Position numbers and translations under genes: made by a program | The notes under the pieces: model-generated | Databases searched by the model: none | What the model was told of the DNA's origin: nothing | The model's input: the letters and a program-made list of their open reading frames with translations, nothing else | In this document: piece by piece, positions 32,554-44,300 of the stretch | How positions within the stretch are numbered: the first letter of the stretch is position 1 | Layout: each line of letters opens with the position of its first letter | NCBI GenBank assembly: GCA_947172415.1 | Contig: OX359195.1 | Coordinates: 2,108,001 to 2,172,000 of the forward strand | Direction of reading: 5' to 3' | DNA from: Chondrosia reniformis | Taxonomy: Eukaryota > Porifera > Demospongiae > Chondrillida > Chondrillidae | DNA length: 64,000 bases

Positions 32554-35500
32554 TTACTGAACTGGTGAAGACTTGACTTTACAGGTCTTTCCATAGCCTC
32601 TCTTGACAAGTTCATCTCCAATGTGGATGTCTACATCAGTTGATGTGTCACACAAGGATAAGTACAGTCTTCCCTATAGTACAAGTAGAGAGAAGACACT
32701 CAATTAAGGCTGATAGCAATTTCTTTCTCAGAAACAGAAACCCTTGATAAATAAATAATTAATTAACCTTGCTTTGGAAATAAGCAAGTGAACTTAAATA
32801 GAATTTCAAACATTACTTTGCCCTATATACTGAAATATTTTCTAGAATTCGAATTAGTTAAAAAAAATCAGCGTATATGTAGGGCAAAGTAATGTTTGAA
32901 AATTATGTTTTATCTCATCTCTTCATTAATTTATATGGCTCAAAAACTGATTCTATTTAGTCTCCTAATGTGACTTACATATACTGTATATAAATAGAAA
33001 ATGGAACAATGAGCCAATATCACTGTGGAAGATCCACAGATCCAAAAGAACATTATGCTATCGATAATGTTAGCAATTTCGGAGTGGGACTCAGAAACAA
33101 GATGTCTCCCATATGCAGCTTTGCAAATTTCTTTCCCAATGTTTTGATCACACTGAAACTTTATATCAGTATGTCTAACAGAACAGTTGTGGTTCTGCCA
33201 ATCTTGCACTATACATATGTGATAACTAACTTGATCTACATGTTCAACCCATGCCACTAGCGCTTTGTCTAATGTTGACCTTTTAAAGAAGTCAGTAGCC
33301 TCAGGAGACCACATCTGATAAAAGATAGAAGTGAACTGATTTGTGGATTATATACATTTGGTTGGAAAAGATGCATGTACGTACCTTTGATCCATTAGGC
33401 ACAACTTTAGCTAACGTACATTGAATGGCACAGGCTGGAAGCAAGAAGTGGTAAGGTCTACATAGAGGGGAGGTGAGAGACATAACAACAGAGGAGCTCC
33501 AGAACCCACCATCTGGAGACCACAGACGCACCTACCTAGGTTTTTTGATGGCTACAGTGGGCACTATGTCAGTGTTGCCATAGTCCACAAAGTACACTTC
33601 AACTTTACCACTGCCACAACACCTGAGGATCTCTGCTCTGTACCACCTACTGTCTTCTGAGAATAAGGCTATACAAGACTGTAGAGGAAATGTAGATGAG
33701 AAATGACAGAGCTGGAAATCTGATAACATGACAAGCAACTATCTTACTTGTCCAACTGTCCAATCAGATAAGTGATACTGCTGTGCAGTGTTTGAGTTGC
33801 TGTAAATGAGCCTATAGGAGAAGGAGGGGAAGGAACGAGGAAGCAAAGGTGAAGGAGGAGATAAAAGTAGGGGGAGGATGAAGAGGGGACAGAAGAGGAG
33901 CAGTAGGGAAGGGGGAGGAGGAAATGAAGGAGGACAGAGGAGGAATGGATGAGGAGGGGAGGAGGGTGACATGCAGCCACAGACTTACATCAGATCTTCT
34001 TCCAATGCTTGCAGCTGCTCCAGCTGACCTTCCTCGAATAACTGAACATAAAAGCATTCTGGATCCACAAGGTAAGCGACCACCACATTAATCATGTCCT
34101 TCTTTGGAAGGTGTGGCCTATTAAACTTTGGTAAAAGGAGGATGGACTGTTTAGTTTCCTCTTTCTCTTTTGGTTCCTAAGTCAATGGGAACATTTGAAC
34201 CTGTCTACTGGTTGACTCTTTGAACAAGTACATGTATGTACGTACATATATAGTTATGTACAGATATGCATGCAGTATAACCTTGTATATATCACAAGAT
34301 CAAATCTCAGGTTTCAGAAGGCATGAAACCTATTTGAAACTCTATGAACTGCCAGGTTTCTAAAGGTATCTTCGAAGGTATGTATGTATAAAATTCGGAT
34401 AGGGGGCTGTTAACTTGAAACCAGTGAAATTAATCTGTTAGCACATCCTTGAGCACCCTTTGAAACCTGGCTGCTCAAGAAGTTTCAAATAGATTTCACG
34501 TCATATGAAACCTGTAATTGATCCTGTGTATATATAGCTAGGTGGTTACCTCAGAATTATCATCTGACACTTCATTCTCAAGCAAACGTACAATTTCTGT
34601 TGGATTGGTGTGGGTGGGGTACAACAACACACCATCTACGCACATGAAGATGAAGGGTTGGATTAGTCTTATATATTAGGACTGAAGTCCAATCATCCAT
34701 CTTACCAGGGGTGGATTTTGTTACCATGACATCTGGAATAGCTGTCACAAATTCCTCTGTGCTATCAAATCCCAGTCCCAATACAGGAAGATCCTCATGG
34801 ACGAATTGCTATATGCCAAACAGAGACTCACTCAAAGATATACATAGGGACAGTGTGTGTGGCAATTATATACTTACCCTGTAATACTCCTTCAAACACT
34901 TGATCGGCACACCTTCTGGATACTGCTTCAACAATCTCCACAATACTCCCTTATAAGCCTCCGGGACACTCGGCTGGCGGTTGTACTCTTTGTCTATTTC
35001 CTGCTTCAATATATCTAAGTGAGGCAATTTAAGTGGAAAGTGGTCAATGTCATTCAGAGAGTGCATGGCTGGTGGGTTATGAAGGAGAAAGTTTGGTAAC
35101 CTCACCTTTTCTCCAAGCAGACCATCTGGAGGTCTTTTCATTGAAACTTTGAGAGGCTGTTTGGGGCATCTGTTTATTTGATCTGGGCTTTCTGATTGGT
35201 CGAACCACATCCAGTGAAAGATCATCAAGGTCCACAAGCTTGACCATCATAATCCTTCCAGTCTTGTCAGCCTCCATTTTCAACATTGGTAATCCATTCT
35301 CCACAAAGTCCTCCATTGTTGCATAACCAAACTTTTCTGGAATGAGATTGAAGCCGTACCTCTTTGAGAAGAGCATCTGAAATTGAGCAATAGGTATACC
35401 ATTCGGGTGTCCCATTATCAACCTCCTCAGCCTGGCCTGCAAGTCTAGAGGAACTGCCTTTTTAAGAGAGTAGGTCTCTGTATCAGAGGGACGTTGAGAA

Positions 35501-35799
35501 TTAGACCGGGTAGTAAGGTTTTCACCGGAGAACACCATTATAGAGATGTGCATCGTCTCTGCATTTACTGCATATGCTGGAATGAGAACCGTAGTGCCGC
35601 TGTGAGTGATGAAACGGCAAACATCGGGCATAGAGCGCAGAAAGTCCACAAAACTGTTGAATCCGTAGTCCTGGTAGGGACACTCTTTATCGACCAACTG
35701 AACGTAGTCCTTCCATAACTGCTGGGTTGTTAGACCATACTTGACGGATTGGAGTAACGCTTGAATCCTCTTCTTTTCTTTATTTAACTCAGGCATCAC
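32554..35799 (-). CDS. LOTUS-Tudor domain protein, TDRD5/TDRD7-like
   Basis: Ten exons with fully consistent phases give 581 aa: 35799-35106, 35068-34878, 34808-34706, 34635-34550, 34176-33989, 33811-33748, 33678-33536, 33457-33385, 33314-33231, 32673-32554 (TAA). Start ATGATGCCTGAG. Three LOTUS (OST-HTH) modules are visible: residues about 5-75 (YQDYGFNSFVDFLRSMPDV), about 120-190 (HPNGIPIAQFQMLFSKRYG) and about 265-350 (YPEGVPIKCLKEYYR, then GLGFDSTEEFV). One extended Tudor domain follows: WYRAEIL, EVYFVDYGN, then WSPEATDFFK and LYLSLCDTSTDVDIHI. Three LOTUS plus one Tudor is the TDRD5 layout; TDRD7 has more Tudors. Known relatives act in germ granules: LOTUS binds Vasa-type helicases or G-quadruplex RNA, and Tudor binds methylarginine of PIWI proteins. 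The intron after exon 1 is only 37 nt. Confidence 0.9.
32800..32905. mobile_element. small foldback MITE in the last LOTUS-Tudor intron
   Basis: TTTCAAACATTACTTTGCCC at 32804 is mirrored by GGGCAAAGTAATGTTTGAAA ending near 32901. The arms are about 30 bp around a 40-bp centre. No coding content. Confidence 0.65.
33812..33965. repeat. polypurine/polypyrimidine tract filling a LOTUS-Tudor intron
   Basis: About 150 bp of nearly pure A/G on the plus strand (C/T on the transcribed sense strand) occupy most of the 177-nt intron between exons 34176-33989 and 33811-33748. The minus-strand Ser/Pro/Leu-rich frames here are translations of it. Confidence 0.8.
34287..34540. mobile_element. foldback element in a LOTUS-Tudor intron
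   Basis: The left arm (34287-34383, with CAGGTTTCAGAAGGCATGAA and CTATTTGAAACT) is matched by the reverse complement of 34440-34537 (GTTTCAAATAGATTTCACGT, GAAACCTGTAATTGATC) at roughly 75-80 percent. Short repeats of GAAACCT occur in both arms. Non-coding. Confidence 0.6.
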
Positions 35800-36660
35800 T
35801 AATATATTGCTATCACTCTATAGAACAGATGGAAAGCTAGGGGTCTTAAATATGCTACCGATTGACGGCAACTCGTTCAAGGAACATTCAGAGCACAAAA
35901 AGTTGACTTATTTATAATTTCATCAAAGGTTCTAACCTAACTACAGAGTAGAAGTGATTAAAATGAGTATTTTGTTGATGCAAGCGCACGATTCACTCGA
36001 ATTTATTCCTGAGCTGCTTGAAATTGGCATCTATGTTGCCACCTATTCTTTAAGCTTTGCCATCACACCTATTCTTTAAGTTTAGCCATCTATAATTAAT
36101 ACTTAAGATATTCTAGTCCTTCTCTGAGAGTCTGTAAAATATACGAGTCATTTTTAAAAGAAGTTTCGGGGGATGACTGTAGTTACCAGTCAATGTGTCT
36201 AGATGTCAGTCAAGATGGCTTACTGCCGTCCTGCTGAAGGGAAACCCCTAATAACTTTCATTAGACCAGTTTTTACGGAATTTTCATTTATAGAAGATCA
36301 ATTTACAATTTCTGAATCATTAGAAACTTGCAAATACAGATCTAATTGTACTGAATACCTCAATATGTAGGATTCTTATACATATTTCTTTACAACCTCA
36401 ATCTCCTGTGTTATCCACAAGTCATACATCTATATTGTCTACGTTACCCACTCTGCATGTAAATCACCCTTCATCCTTTTTTTTCACTTGAACTATATAT
36501 AATGCACCACCTCCAAACTAGGTGCTTATGTATGTAACTGTTTGGGAAGTGCAGCCTGCTTTAAGTGGTAATGGCTTATATATGTCCAGGTATATATAGC
36601 CCTGTGCCCTTTGACCACCTTTGGTTTGCATTTTATACATTTGTACATGTTGTATGCATG
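35800..36660. other. upstream region of the LOTUS-Tudor gene, no gene seen
   Basis: AT-rich sequence without a supported exon. A CACCTATTCTTTAAG segment is repeated at 36038-36080. The promoter of the LOTUS-Tudor gene should lie close above 35800, but no specific element is recognisable. Confidence 0.3.
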
Positions 36661-36667
36661 GGTACTC

Positions 36668-36796
<129 letters not shown>

Positions 36797-36851
36797 TAAA
36801 GCATAGATATGGCTAAATATGTTGACTCAGCATTATAGCATCCCTAGGTAA

Positions 36852-38188
36852 CTAATTAGGATAAACTCTTGAATACATACTAACGGCCAAGAGAGGACGA
36901 CTGCTGTTAGCTATGTAAACACTAGTGCCACTGGTGATTAATTCAGACTTTGTGTACAGCTTCAAGTGATTGCCAAATGCTACAGTCATAACATTTCTTG
37001 GATTGGCAAATGTACCAACCATCTTGATCATCTTGAAAACTGTACTTGCAGTAAAACCTTCAACTTCATTTCCACAGTCGTTTAGCATATTACTGGCACA
37101 TTTAGTGAAGGAACAAAAGGAATAGTACATGTCGGGTGTACTAGGGGATGCTCCAATATAAGCACCCAGAGCATACGTTTCTTCCTCTTCATGAGCCAAC
37201 ACCTCATATTCTAGGTTACAAGTCATGTTTAAAGAATATTTGCCATCTGAATAATTGAAATGAGCTGAAATGGATCTTACACAACTGTGTACGTCAACAT
37301 CTACTTTGACCCAGTGATCCTTCAAATATGTAGTTCCCTTAACCACTAAATTGTTTAGAGCTTCAATAGTGTAATTGTTTTGACTAAAGTCTTTCAAATC
37401 ATCTGGATTCTTGGGTAGATCACTAATTAGTATATATCCTGAAGACACTGGCAGCATGTTTCCATTAATGTAATATGAACGAGCCACTCCACCGGAATAT
37501 ATTCCACTTCCTGTACCAAAAATTAAATAGTTTCCATTGATAATTGCAATTAGCTGCAATAACATTAGCTTTATGAGTTCTAGACCAGGCTTGCTGTATT
37601 CCGTAGGAAATGTAAAAAGGAAATACGTTTCCCCAGGCTGTGGGAAATACAAAGTTTATAATTCCTCTGTTCAAAAGACATTCTGATGGATTGGAAAACA
37701 GAATATCATAACAGGTGAAGGTCCCAAATTCCACCCCAAAAGAAGTTTGAAATGACACATACTCCGTAGCAGGACCGGGATCAAAATATCCTATCTCAAT
37801 GGCAAAAAGATTAATTTTGTGATATTTGGCAATGAGTGTTCCATTGGATGCAAATACTACGTCAGTATTAAACTGGAATCGTCCATTATATTCGGAATCT
37901 CTTCGAGATATGGGTAGATCTGATCCGTCGAAAAGAAAGAGCTTCCAATAATTGCGCCTTCGGGAAAAACTATAATCTATACAGCTTGACTTGGCAAAAA
38001 GTCCATCATCGTATTTTTTATCCCGTTCAAGTTGTTGCTTATTCTTTGCTGATGATTTAAGGTAGTCTCATCTGGAGTGTATTCCGTCACCGCAGCCTTG
38101 TAAGTAACTGACGTTGCCTCGAACACGTTTATAGTAGACTCAGTGCGAACAAGAGTAGGCAAATGTATCTTCTAAATTGCTTTATCAT
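36852..38188 (-). pseudogene. vanin/biotinidase-like amidohydrolase, broken
   Basis: Family members are secreted or GPI-anchored nitrilase-fold enzymes (pantetheinase, biotinidase) using a Glu-Lys-Cys triad. In order on the minus strand: a signal peptide (MIKQFRRYICLLLFALSLL, start 38188), then in another frame ESTINVFEATSVTYKAAVTEY, then an in-frame TAG (37979-37977) directly before the Glu motif IIVFPEG. DQIYPYLEEIPN follows; about 40 residues of the usual family are missing and the frame changes to RFQFNTDVVFASNGTL, the Lys region AKYHKINLF and the Cys motif GTFTCYDILF, then FVFPTAW. A last frame change precedes GTGSGIYSGG and the 36852 stop. Catalytic residues survive, yet four lesions break the frame. 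Sequencing error cannot explain the missing block. Confidence 0.8.
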
Positions 38189-38908
38189 GATAACCGCCAC
38201 AATAAGTAATATATATATAGATATTATCCACTGGCTCCAGATGATGATAAAGTACGCTTTATAGGGAGTGTGCTATCGTCTGACTGATCTATATGCGTAG
38301 TGGCACTGGACCCACGCTCCTCCTGGTACGGGTCGTGTAGAGTGTGTAGAGAACCCACGTGGTGGATAATGGCCAGTCCTAAGTAATATCAATTATCACC
38401 TCTAAATTAATTAGTTAACCTGTGAAAGTTGTAGGACTCGTTTACTAGAAATTTTTGTATATATGATTAAAATGCTCTCTATATACGCCTAGTTCCCTGT
38501 ACTCTCAAGTGGATGCAGTATGTGATTATATACAGTGCAAGTTACAATATACTAATTATATATACATATAAGAAGTATGAAAAGGGAGTAAAGATGGATG
38601 GAGTAATATAGGGTAGTCTGAAATTGCTGGTATGTGCCAGTGACTTACTATATCTAGTGATACAAGTATAAACCCACCTACCAACAAACTAAATCTTTGT
38701 TCTGTAATTGTAGAGTTTGAAAATCTTTAACTTTTATACTCTGAGTAACACATTTCAAGCAAGACACTCATCTCAATTATTTAATGCATATACACTAAAA
38801 GCAGACATAGTACATATATATTACACACACAATGAGGACTAAACCTTTGACATTTTACTATGCACATCATTAATATAAAAAGCAATCTTTTCCATATTGG
38901 ATTTAAAA

Positions 38909-39040
38909 TGAGAATAGACACATGGCTGAAATTGTAAAGGAGATAGACATGCTGAATATTAAAATGAGAATAGACACATGGCTGAAATTGTAAAGGAGAT
39001 AGACATGCTGAATATTAAAATGGGAATAGACATGGCTGGA
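38909..39040. repeat. 56-bp tandem duplication plus partial third copy
   Basis: AAAATGAGAATAGACACATG followed by GCTGAAATTGTAAAGGAGAT and AGACATGCTGAATATT occurs twice, then a shortened AAAATGGGAATAGACATGGC. A related GGGAATAGACTTGGTGG block appears at 54856 and 61526 in the segmental duplication. The rest of 38189-39430 shows no gene. Confidence 0.7.
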
Positions 39041-39439
39041 AATTAAATTATCCTAAGACAGTGTAATACACATGCACTTAATGTAGTCTGTATATACTAA
39101 AAGCTACGTATGTACACATATATACATTTGATCACATGTAATTAGCTACAATGTCTAACAGTTCTACTGTGGAGGTACATATGACTTTAGAGATGTAGCT
39201 AGAATAGGTCAAGCTAGATAAGAAACAGAGTACTACTCACTGAAGGTGTGTCCATGTTCAGTTTTCCAGTCAGCCTCTCCGTGTAGTCCTTCCACAGTGA
39301 GTTACCTACAACCATTATAGTATTAGCATACACTGTACATGACTGTTAATTATTCGTTGAGCATTTCACTGCAGCAAAGCAAAACTTAAACAATTACTAG
39401 GGACATTTCTGTCCGTGAACCTTCCTCAGCCAAAGATTA

Positions 39440-40165
39440 ATTACATGCTCTGTCCTTTAGGCACTTGATGACTCCTTGTAGTATAATTGTAGTATTCTTG
39501 GGGGGTGGTGCGACTTGTAGTTGATGTATCTGTCTGTGTGAGTACTTTTCCTAAAGACTGAGGTGCAAGGTTGTCTTGTTGGCATGAAACCAGTACATCC
39601 AGGAAGCTGATCTTGCCATGCATGCATCTGTGTCGTCCTCACGGATGAATTGAATGACTGGTTCCAGATCATTGAGGTGGTCATGGAATTTTGCAGTAGT
39701 TATGGTCCATGGGCCCAGAGGACGAAGGTGTCATTGATGTATCGTACACAAAGCTTTGGTTTTGCTGTGAAGGTTCCGAGAGCTTTTTCTTCCAGTGCCT
39801 CCATGTATATATTGGCCACCACCAGTGAGAGTGGTGAACCCATACTGGCTCCTTCTGTTTGTTCAAAGAAGAAGTTGCCAAATTGGAAGTAGGTTGATTT
39901 CATAAAAATTCCAATTACTTGACATATATAGGTATGTCTGGTGCTGGTATGGGGATTCTCTCTTCTAGTGATGTGTCAGCTTGTAGGAGGTTAGAGATGA
40001 TGTCTATGGAGGGGCCAATAGGAACCTGGGTAAATAGGCTGGTCACGTGGAAACTCACAGGTGAGTACATTTGTATACTGCAGCTGTTCTTACCATACAC
40101 TCCATGCAATTTGCAATTTGAGGTCAGCTGAGGGGAATCCACATTCAAGTTCAATCAGGTACGTA
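39440..40165 (-). pseudogene. Penelope-like retroelement reverse transcriptase remnant
   Basis: On the minus strand: VSFHVTSLFTQVPIGPSID (about 40060), FGNFFFEQTEGASMGSPLS and VVANIYMEALEEKAL (about 39890-39800), RYINDTFVLW (about 39740), then STHTDRYINYKSHHPP in a third frame (about 39540). The order and spacing match Penelope-like RTs (VSxDVxSLFTxVP, GxxMGSPLxxxxANIxM, RYxDDxF, KPTHTDRYLxxxSxHP). The usual YxDD is YIND here. Frames shift at least twice. The GIY-YIG endonuclease part is not seen. From 40166 to 41265 there is no supported gene. Confidence 0.7.
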
Positions 40166-41371
40166 ACCATATCTGTTGATTGACTGGAAATTGCTGTTTG
40201 ACTATATATATAGTCTGCTGATGGATAGACCAGACTAGATCCAATTCAGTAGCTATTCCATTCAGCAGTTAACAAAGCCTAATAGGTAGACTGGTCCTAT
40301 ACCTGTAAGTCGAATAGTGGCTAACCATTCCATTCATTACACATACATCATCCAATCTCTCGCTTTCAATAATTGTGAGCGTCTCTAAATATACATTTGA
40401 CAAATTGTTCTAGACTAGCTTGAAAATGAGGATGTTTGTGAACGGTAAGCCATGCTTGGAAGTTAACCTACATGGATTAATTCCAGTGACAACCTGATCT
40501 TTATTAGATTGTGTGTGTCGTCAAACTGCATAACCAGTGGTTAGAAGAGGAATAAGCTGGAAGTGGGTGATCAACAAGAGTAATATAATCCATAACTAAA
40601 CCATTAAATTCCTACATGGTTATCAATATTTTAAAGGAAACATTAAGAACATACTAGACAGCTGTTTCTGTTGTTACAGTGAATAAAGCACGTAACCGTC
40701 TTTAAATATGCGGTGAATATACTATATATGTTTAGTGATCATTTCTATGAGCTTCTTGATGTATATACTTAAAGATTGTTTTTGGTCAAGAAGTAAAAAT
40801 GTGAATTCTTAAAGATTAGTTTTTGTCTGTCTTTTAAAGTAATGTAGTTCAGAATCTGTTGAAAAGAGTCTAAAAATCAAATATTTTAAAGTATTCAAAT
40901 TTAAAATTACGTATATATTTATTTAACTAGTCTTTATTGAGTAGTGTCAGTATAGAACTGGTTTCACCATATCAATCTTATATACTGACTCCATAGTCCA
41001 GACTGTAATAGCTGTGTAATTCATTAGCACCTGCATGTAGTATTGTATCTATATTGTAATCAATTATTAGAATCCCTAGTATTCAGCTAGTTATCTTTAA
41101 TTCACTGTAAACATCCCTTTTAGATCATACTAACACATTCCTGTCTCTCCCCATTTATGTAAATTGTGCTCTAGAATGTTCCCTGTTAGATCACTGTTGT
41201 ATATTTAAGGAGTGAGTTTTGTAGTGAGATTGATGATTAAGTAAGAGTTTAACTCATTTTGGTGAAGTGTGTCAATACAGTCCACGATATTACACAGACC
41301 AAATACCATATTTATTTGAGAATGTAAAAAAGGAGAAGTGCAGAGAATGTTCTTTTCTTTATCAGACGAAT

Positions 41372-44300
41372 ATGAGTCATCAGAGTTATCCCAGACAGCA
41401 ACCATCACAAGTCAGTCAAACAGTTATCTATTACTTATTAAAATGTTCAGGTTCTGGTCAATTAATACTTCTTTTTTACCAATGTATGTATGTAGGTACC
41501 ATTAGAGAGTTCATCAGTGAGACTATACATTCATTTATTGGGAGATGTGATTTTAAAAGAGTTGGTGCTTCTCTGAGAGCAGCTAATGTCATTTCAGTTG
41601 GAGAGTTCCAGAGACTTCAAGCTTGTCCCCAGTTGGAGGATGCTAACAGGTTCCTGTACAGTCTCTTGGATGGGGACCCTTCTACAAGGAAACTTGGAGC
41701 TCTCTCTGCAGCACTGAAGGATGACACTACACATGACGGACATCAAGAACTAGCTCAACTGATTGACCAATTTCTACAAGGTGAAGTATATATACTGTAG
41801 TTGTGGGTGTGGTCATTTTTAACTTAACCACAAGTGTTTTAGAATGGTTGAAACTACAGGTATATCAATGAATTATATTCGATGACACAATTTCTCTCTT
41901 CAGGTCAAGGAAGACATCTTGCTATCTCAACCTCTCCTCACAGTGATGTTACTACTGGTCTTAGTGAAGTAAGTGTATTCACATATAGCGAATTGTTGTA
42001 AGGTATCATGTATAGTCATGTATGTATAGTCATAACTTATGTACATCTATAGTACGGTTCATAAAAACATATAGTAACGTAGTTAACGCTTACCAGTTAC
42101 CAAATTTCGGTTAACTTTTAACCAAAAAATGGCAAAAGTTAACAGTAAATTACGGTTAGCCATTTTCTGTTAACGTATCGTTGTAGCGAAATACCATACA
42201 TAGCTGTGATAAAGCATATGTATATTTTATACGCTATTGGAATACGATTTACACCAGTACTAAAGGTTATGTAACCATTAAATATTTACGATTTTTGGTT
42301 AAAAGTTAACCGTTAACCATTACCTTTTTAGGGGCTGCCTGTGGCAGCCCCTTATATTGTTTTCATTTGCCGATTACGTTGTATGGCTTCATGTTACGGA
42401 AAGATATATATATATATATATCTATATATTACAGATCATCCAATTGCAAGGTAGAACACATGGCCTACCAATTACCTTTTCACACCTTAGTATAGACTGA
42501 AGATGATGCATCTGCATGCCATATATCAACAAAGGCTTCAGTATTAAAGGGGTCTCAGCTAATAACCACAGCAGATTTGATTTGCCTTGTGAGGGTGCTA
42601 AGAACACCGACGGTTGGTTGCATGCATTGGCATAATCAACAGGGTTAGAGACCATTTTGTAACTTGTACACAAGGGACATCATATACGTATATAAAGGCC
42701 TTGGCCTTTTATGTCCCTTGTGTACAAGTTAAAAAATGGTCTCTAACCCTGTTGATTATGCCAATGCATGCAACCAACCGTCGGTGTTCTTAGCTCCCTC
42801 ACAAGGTAAATCAAATCTGCTGTGGTTATTAGCTGAGACCCCTTTAATACTGAAGCCTTTGTTGATATATATCATGCAGATGCATCATCTTCAGTCTATA
42901 CTAAGGTGTGAAAAGGTAATTGGTAGGCCATGTGTTCTACCTTGCAATTGGATGATCTGTATCAACTACTACTCTCTATGCAGTAGTTGAGGATTTCAAA
43001 GCCTGCAACAGTACTAGTGTGACTAAAGTCTTGTACTGTTTAAAATACTGATTATCCTAGGGGTCACTTGGATCTCTTTAAATTTGTAACTTGCACTGTG
43101 TAGCTTTTCTGTCGCTATTTATTATATATGTTCAGGACACTTAAGCATCCTCAATCGTTAGTATTACGAATATATATATTAAATGCCAACGATACGGCCA
43201 AGTAGTTCGAGTAAATTCGGGGGGCGGCAGCCCCACGAGTTTTTAAACTCGAACTACTTGTTTAAGTTAACTTTTAACCAAAAAATGGTAACTATATATA
43301 AGAGAGTTAACGTTACCTTTGTTATGAACCATACCGTATACGGTACGTGTCAAAAGTAACTTTACGAATTCCGCGGATCTGCCGCGTAGGTAATCCGCGG
43401 CTCTTCTGCGGAATCCTCGCAGAATATCCGCAGATTCCTCCAAGGGTTCCGCGGAATCGTCCAAGGGCATCTGCGGAATCGTCAAAAAGCATCCGCGGAA
43501 TCGTCGAAGGGCATCTGCGGAATCGTCAAAGGATAGTCATGAAATCGTCGCAGGGTTACTGTAGCCGTGGAATCGTCGAAAGGTAGCCGTAGAATAGTCG
43601 ATCGATAGTTATTTAACGTGTTTAACAGCCCAAAAGGTCAAGTGTCACATACGGCATAGTTGTGGTCAACCAATATTTATTTAATGCGCAATATTTGTTT
43701 AACAGCGCAAAAGGTCAAGTGTCATCTTGAAATTGTATTGCTAATCGTCGGAGAAGTGGTGATTATCCCCTCCAAGGCCACTCATCTGTGTCAATGTCCA
43801 CTTACCCTCACACTGGGTCCAAAGGGCTACTATTCTTCCTCTTTGATATTCATTCAAAGGCATCTTAATGGTCAAAGTCGCAAAAGGCACACACACACTG
43901 AAAAAACAAGATATCTATATCTTATATGCTGGGCATAATCTCGCACCTCGAGTGTGCACGTACATGTATACGTATAAAGGATACTTTCACGTTGATTTCG
44001 ACCAATCAGATAACATTTTAATATTACACTTCGGTCTGTTTAATGTTTAATATTAAGCGGACCAGAATGTAAATAATATTATACGTATCTGATTGGCTGG
44101 GGATAATCTCGCACCTCGAGTGTGCACATTTAAACGTTGTTGCTCGTTATTAAACGTTATTGTTTGTGGAAATGCTTGGCTTAGATCGCGTAGTGTGCAG
44201 ATACGTACCAGTACAAACCTTGTGCGCAATACGGCAGAGGCGTTAACATTCCGCGGATAAGGACAAAGACGATCCGCGGACAGGGAAGACGTTCCGCGGA

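Larger units (their letters stand above)
42053..43338. mobile_element. GTTAAC-rich element interrupted by a DH element
   Basis: The left part, 42053-42328, is full of GTTAAC/GGTTAACTTTTAACC motifs. TACGGTTCATAA near 42054 is mirrored by TTATGAACCATACCGTA ending at 43338. The string GTTAACTTTTAACCAAAAAA occurs at both 42113 and 43267. The DH element at 42331-43260 sits within it. Confidence 0.45.

Noticed and set aside
33739..34057. Ser/Pro/Leu-rich minus-strand proteins
   Set aside because: They are readings of the polypyrimidine intron of the LOTUS-Tudor gene in three frames.
42422..42990. Two identical small proteins encoded on opposite strands
   Set aside because: They are the two arms of the 530-bp palindrome; identical text follows from the inverted repeat and there is no start or splice support.
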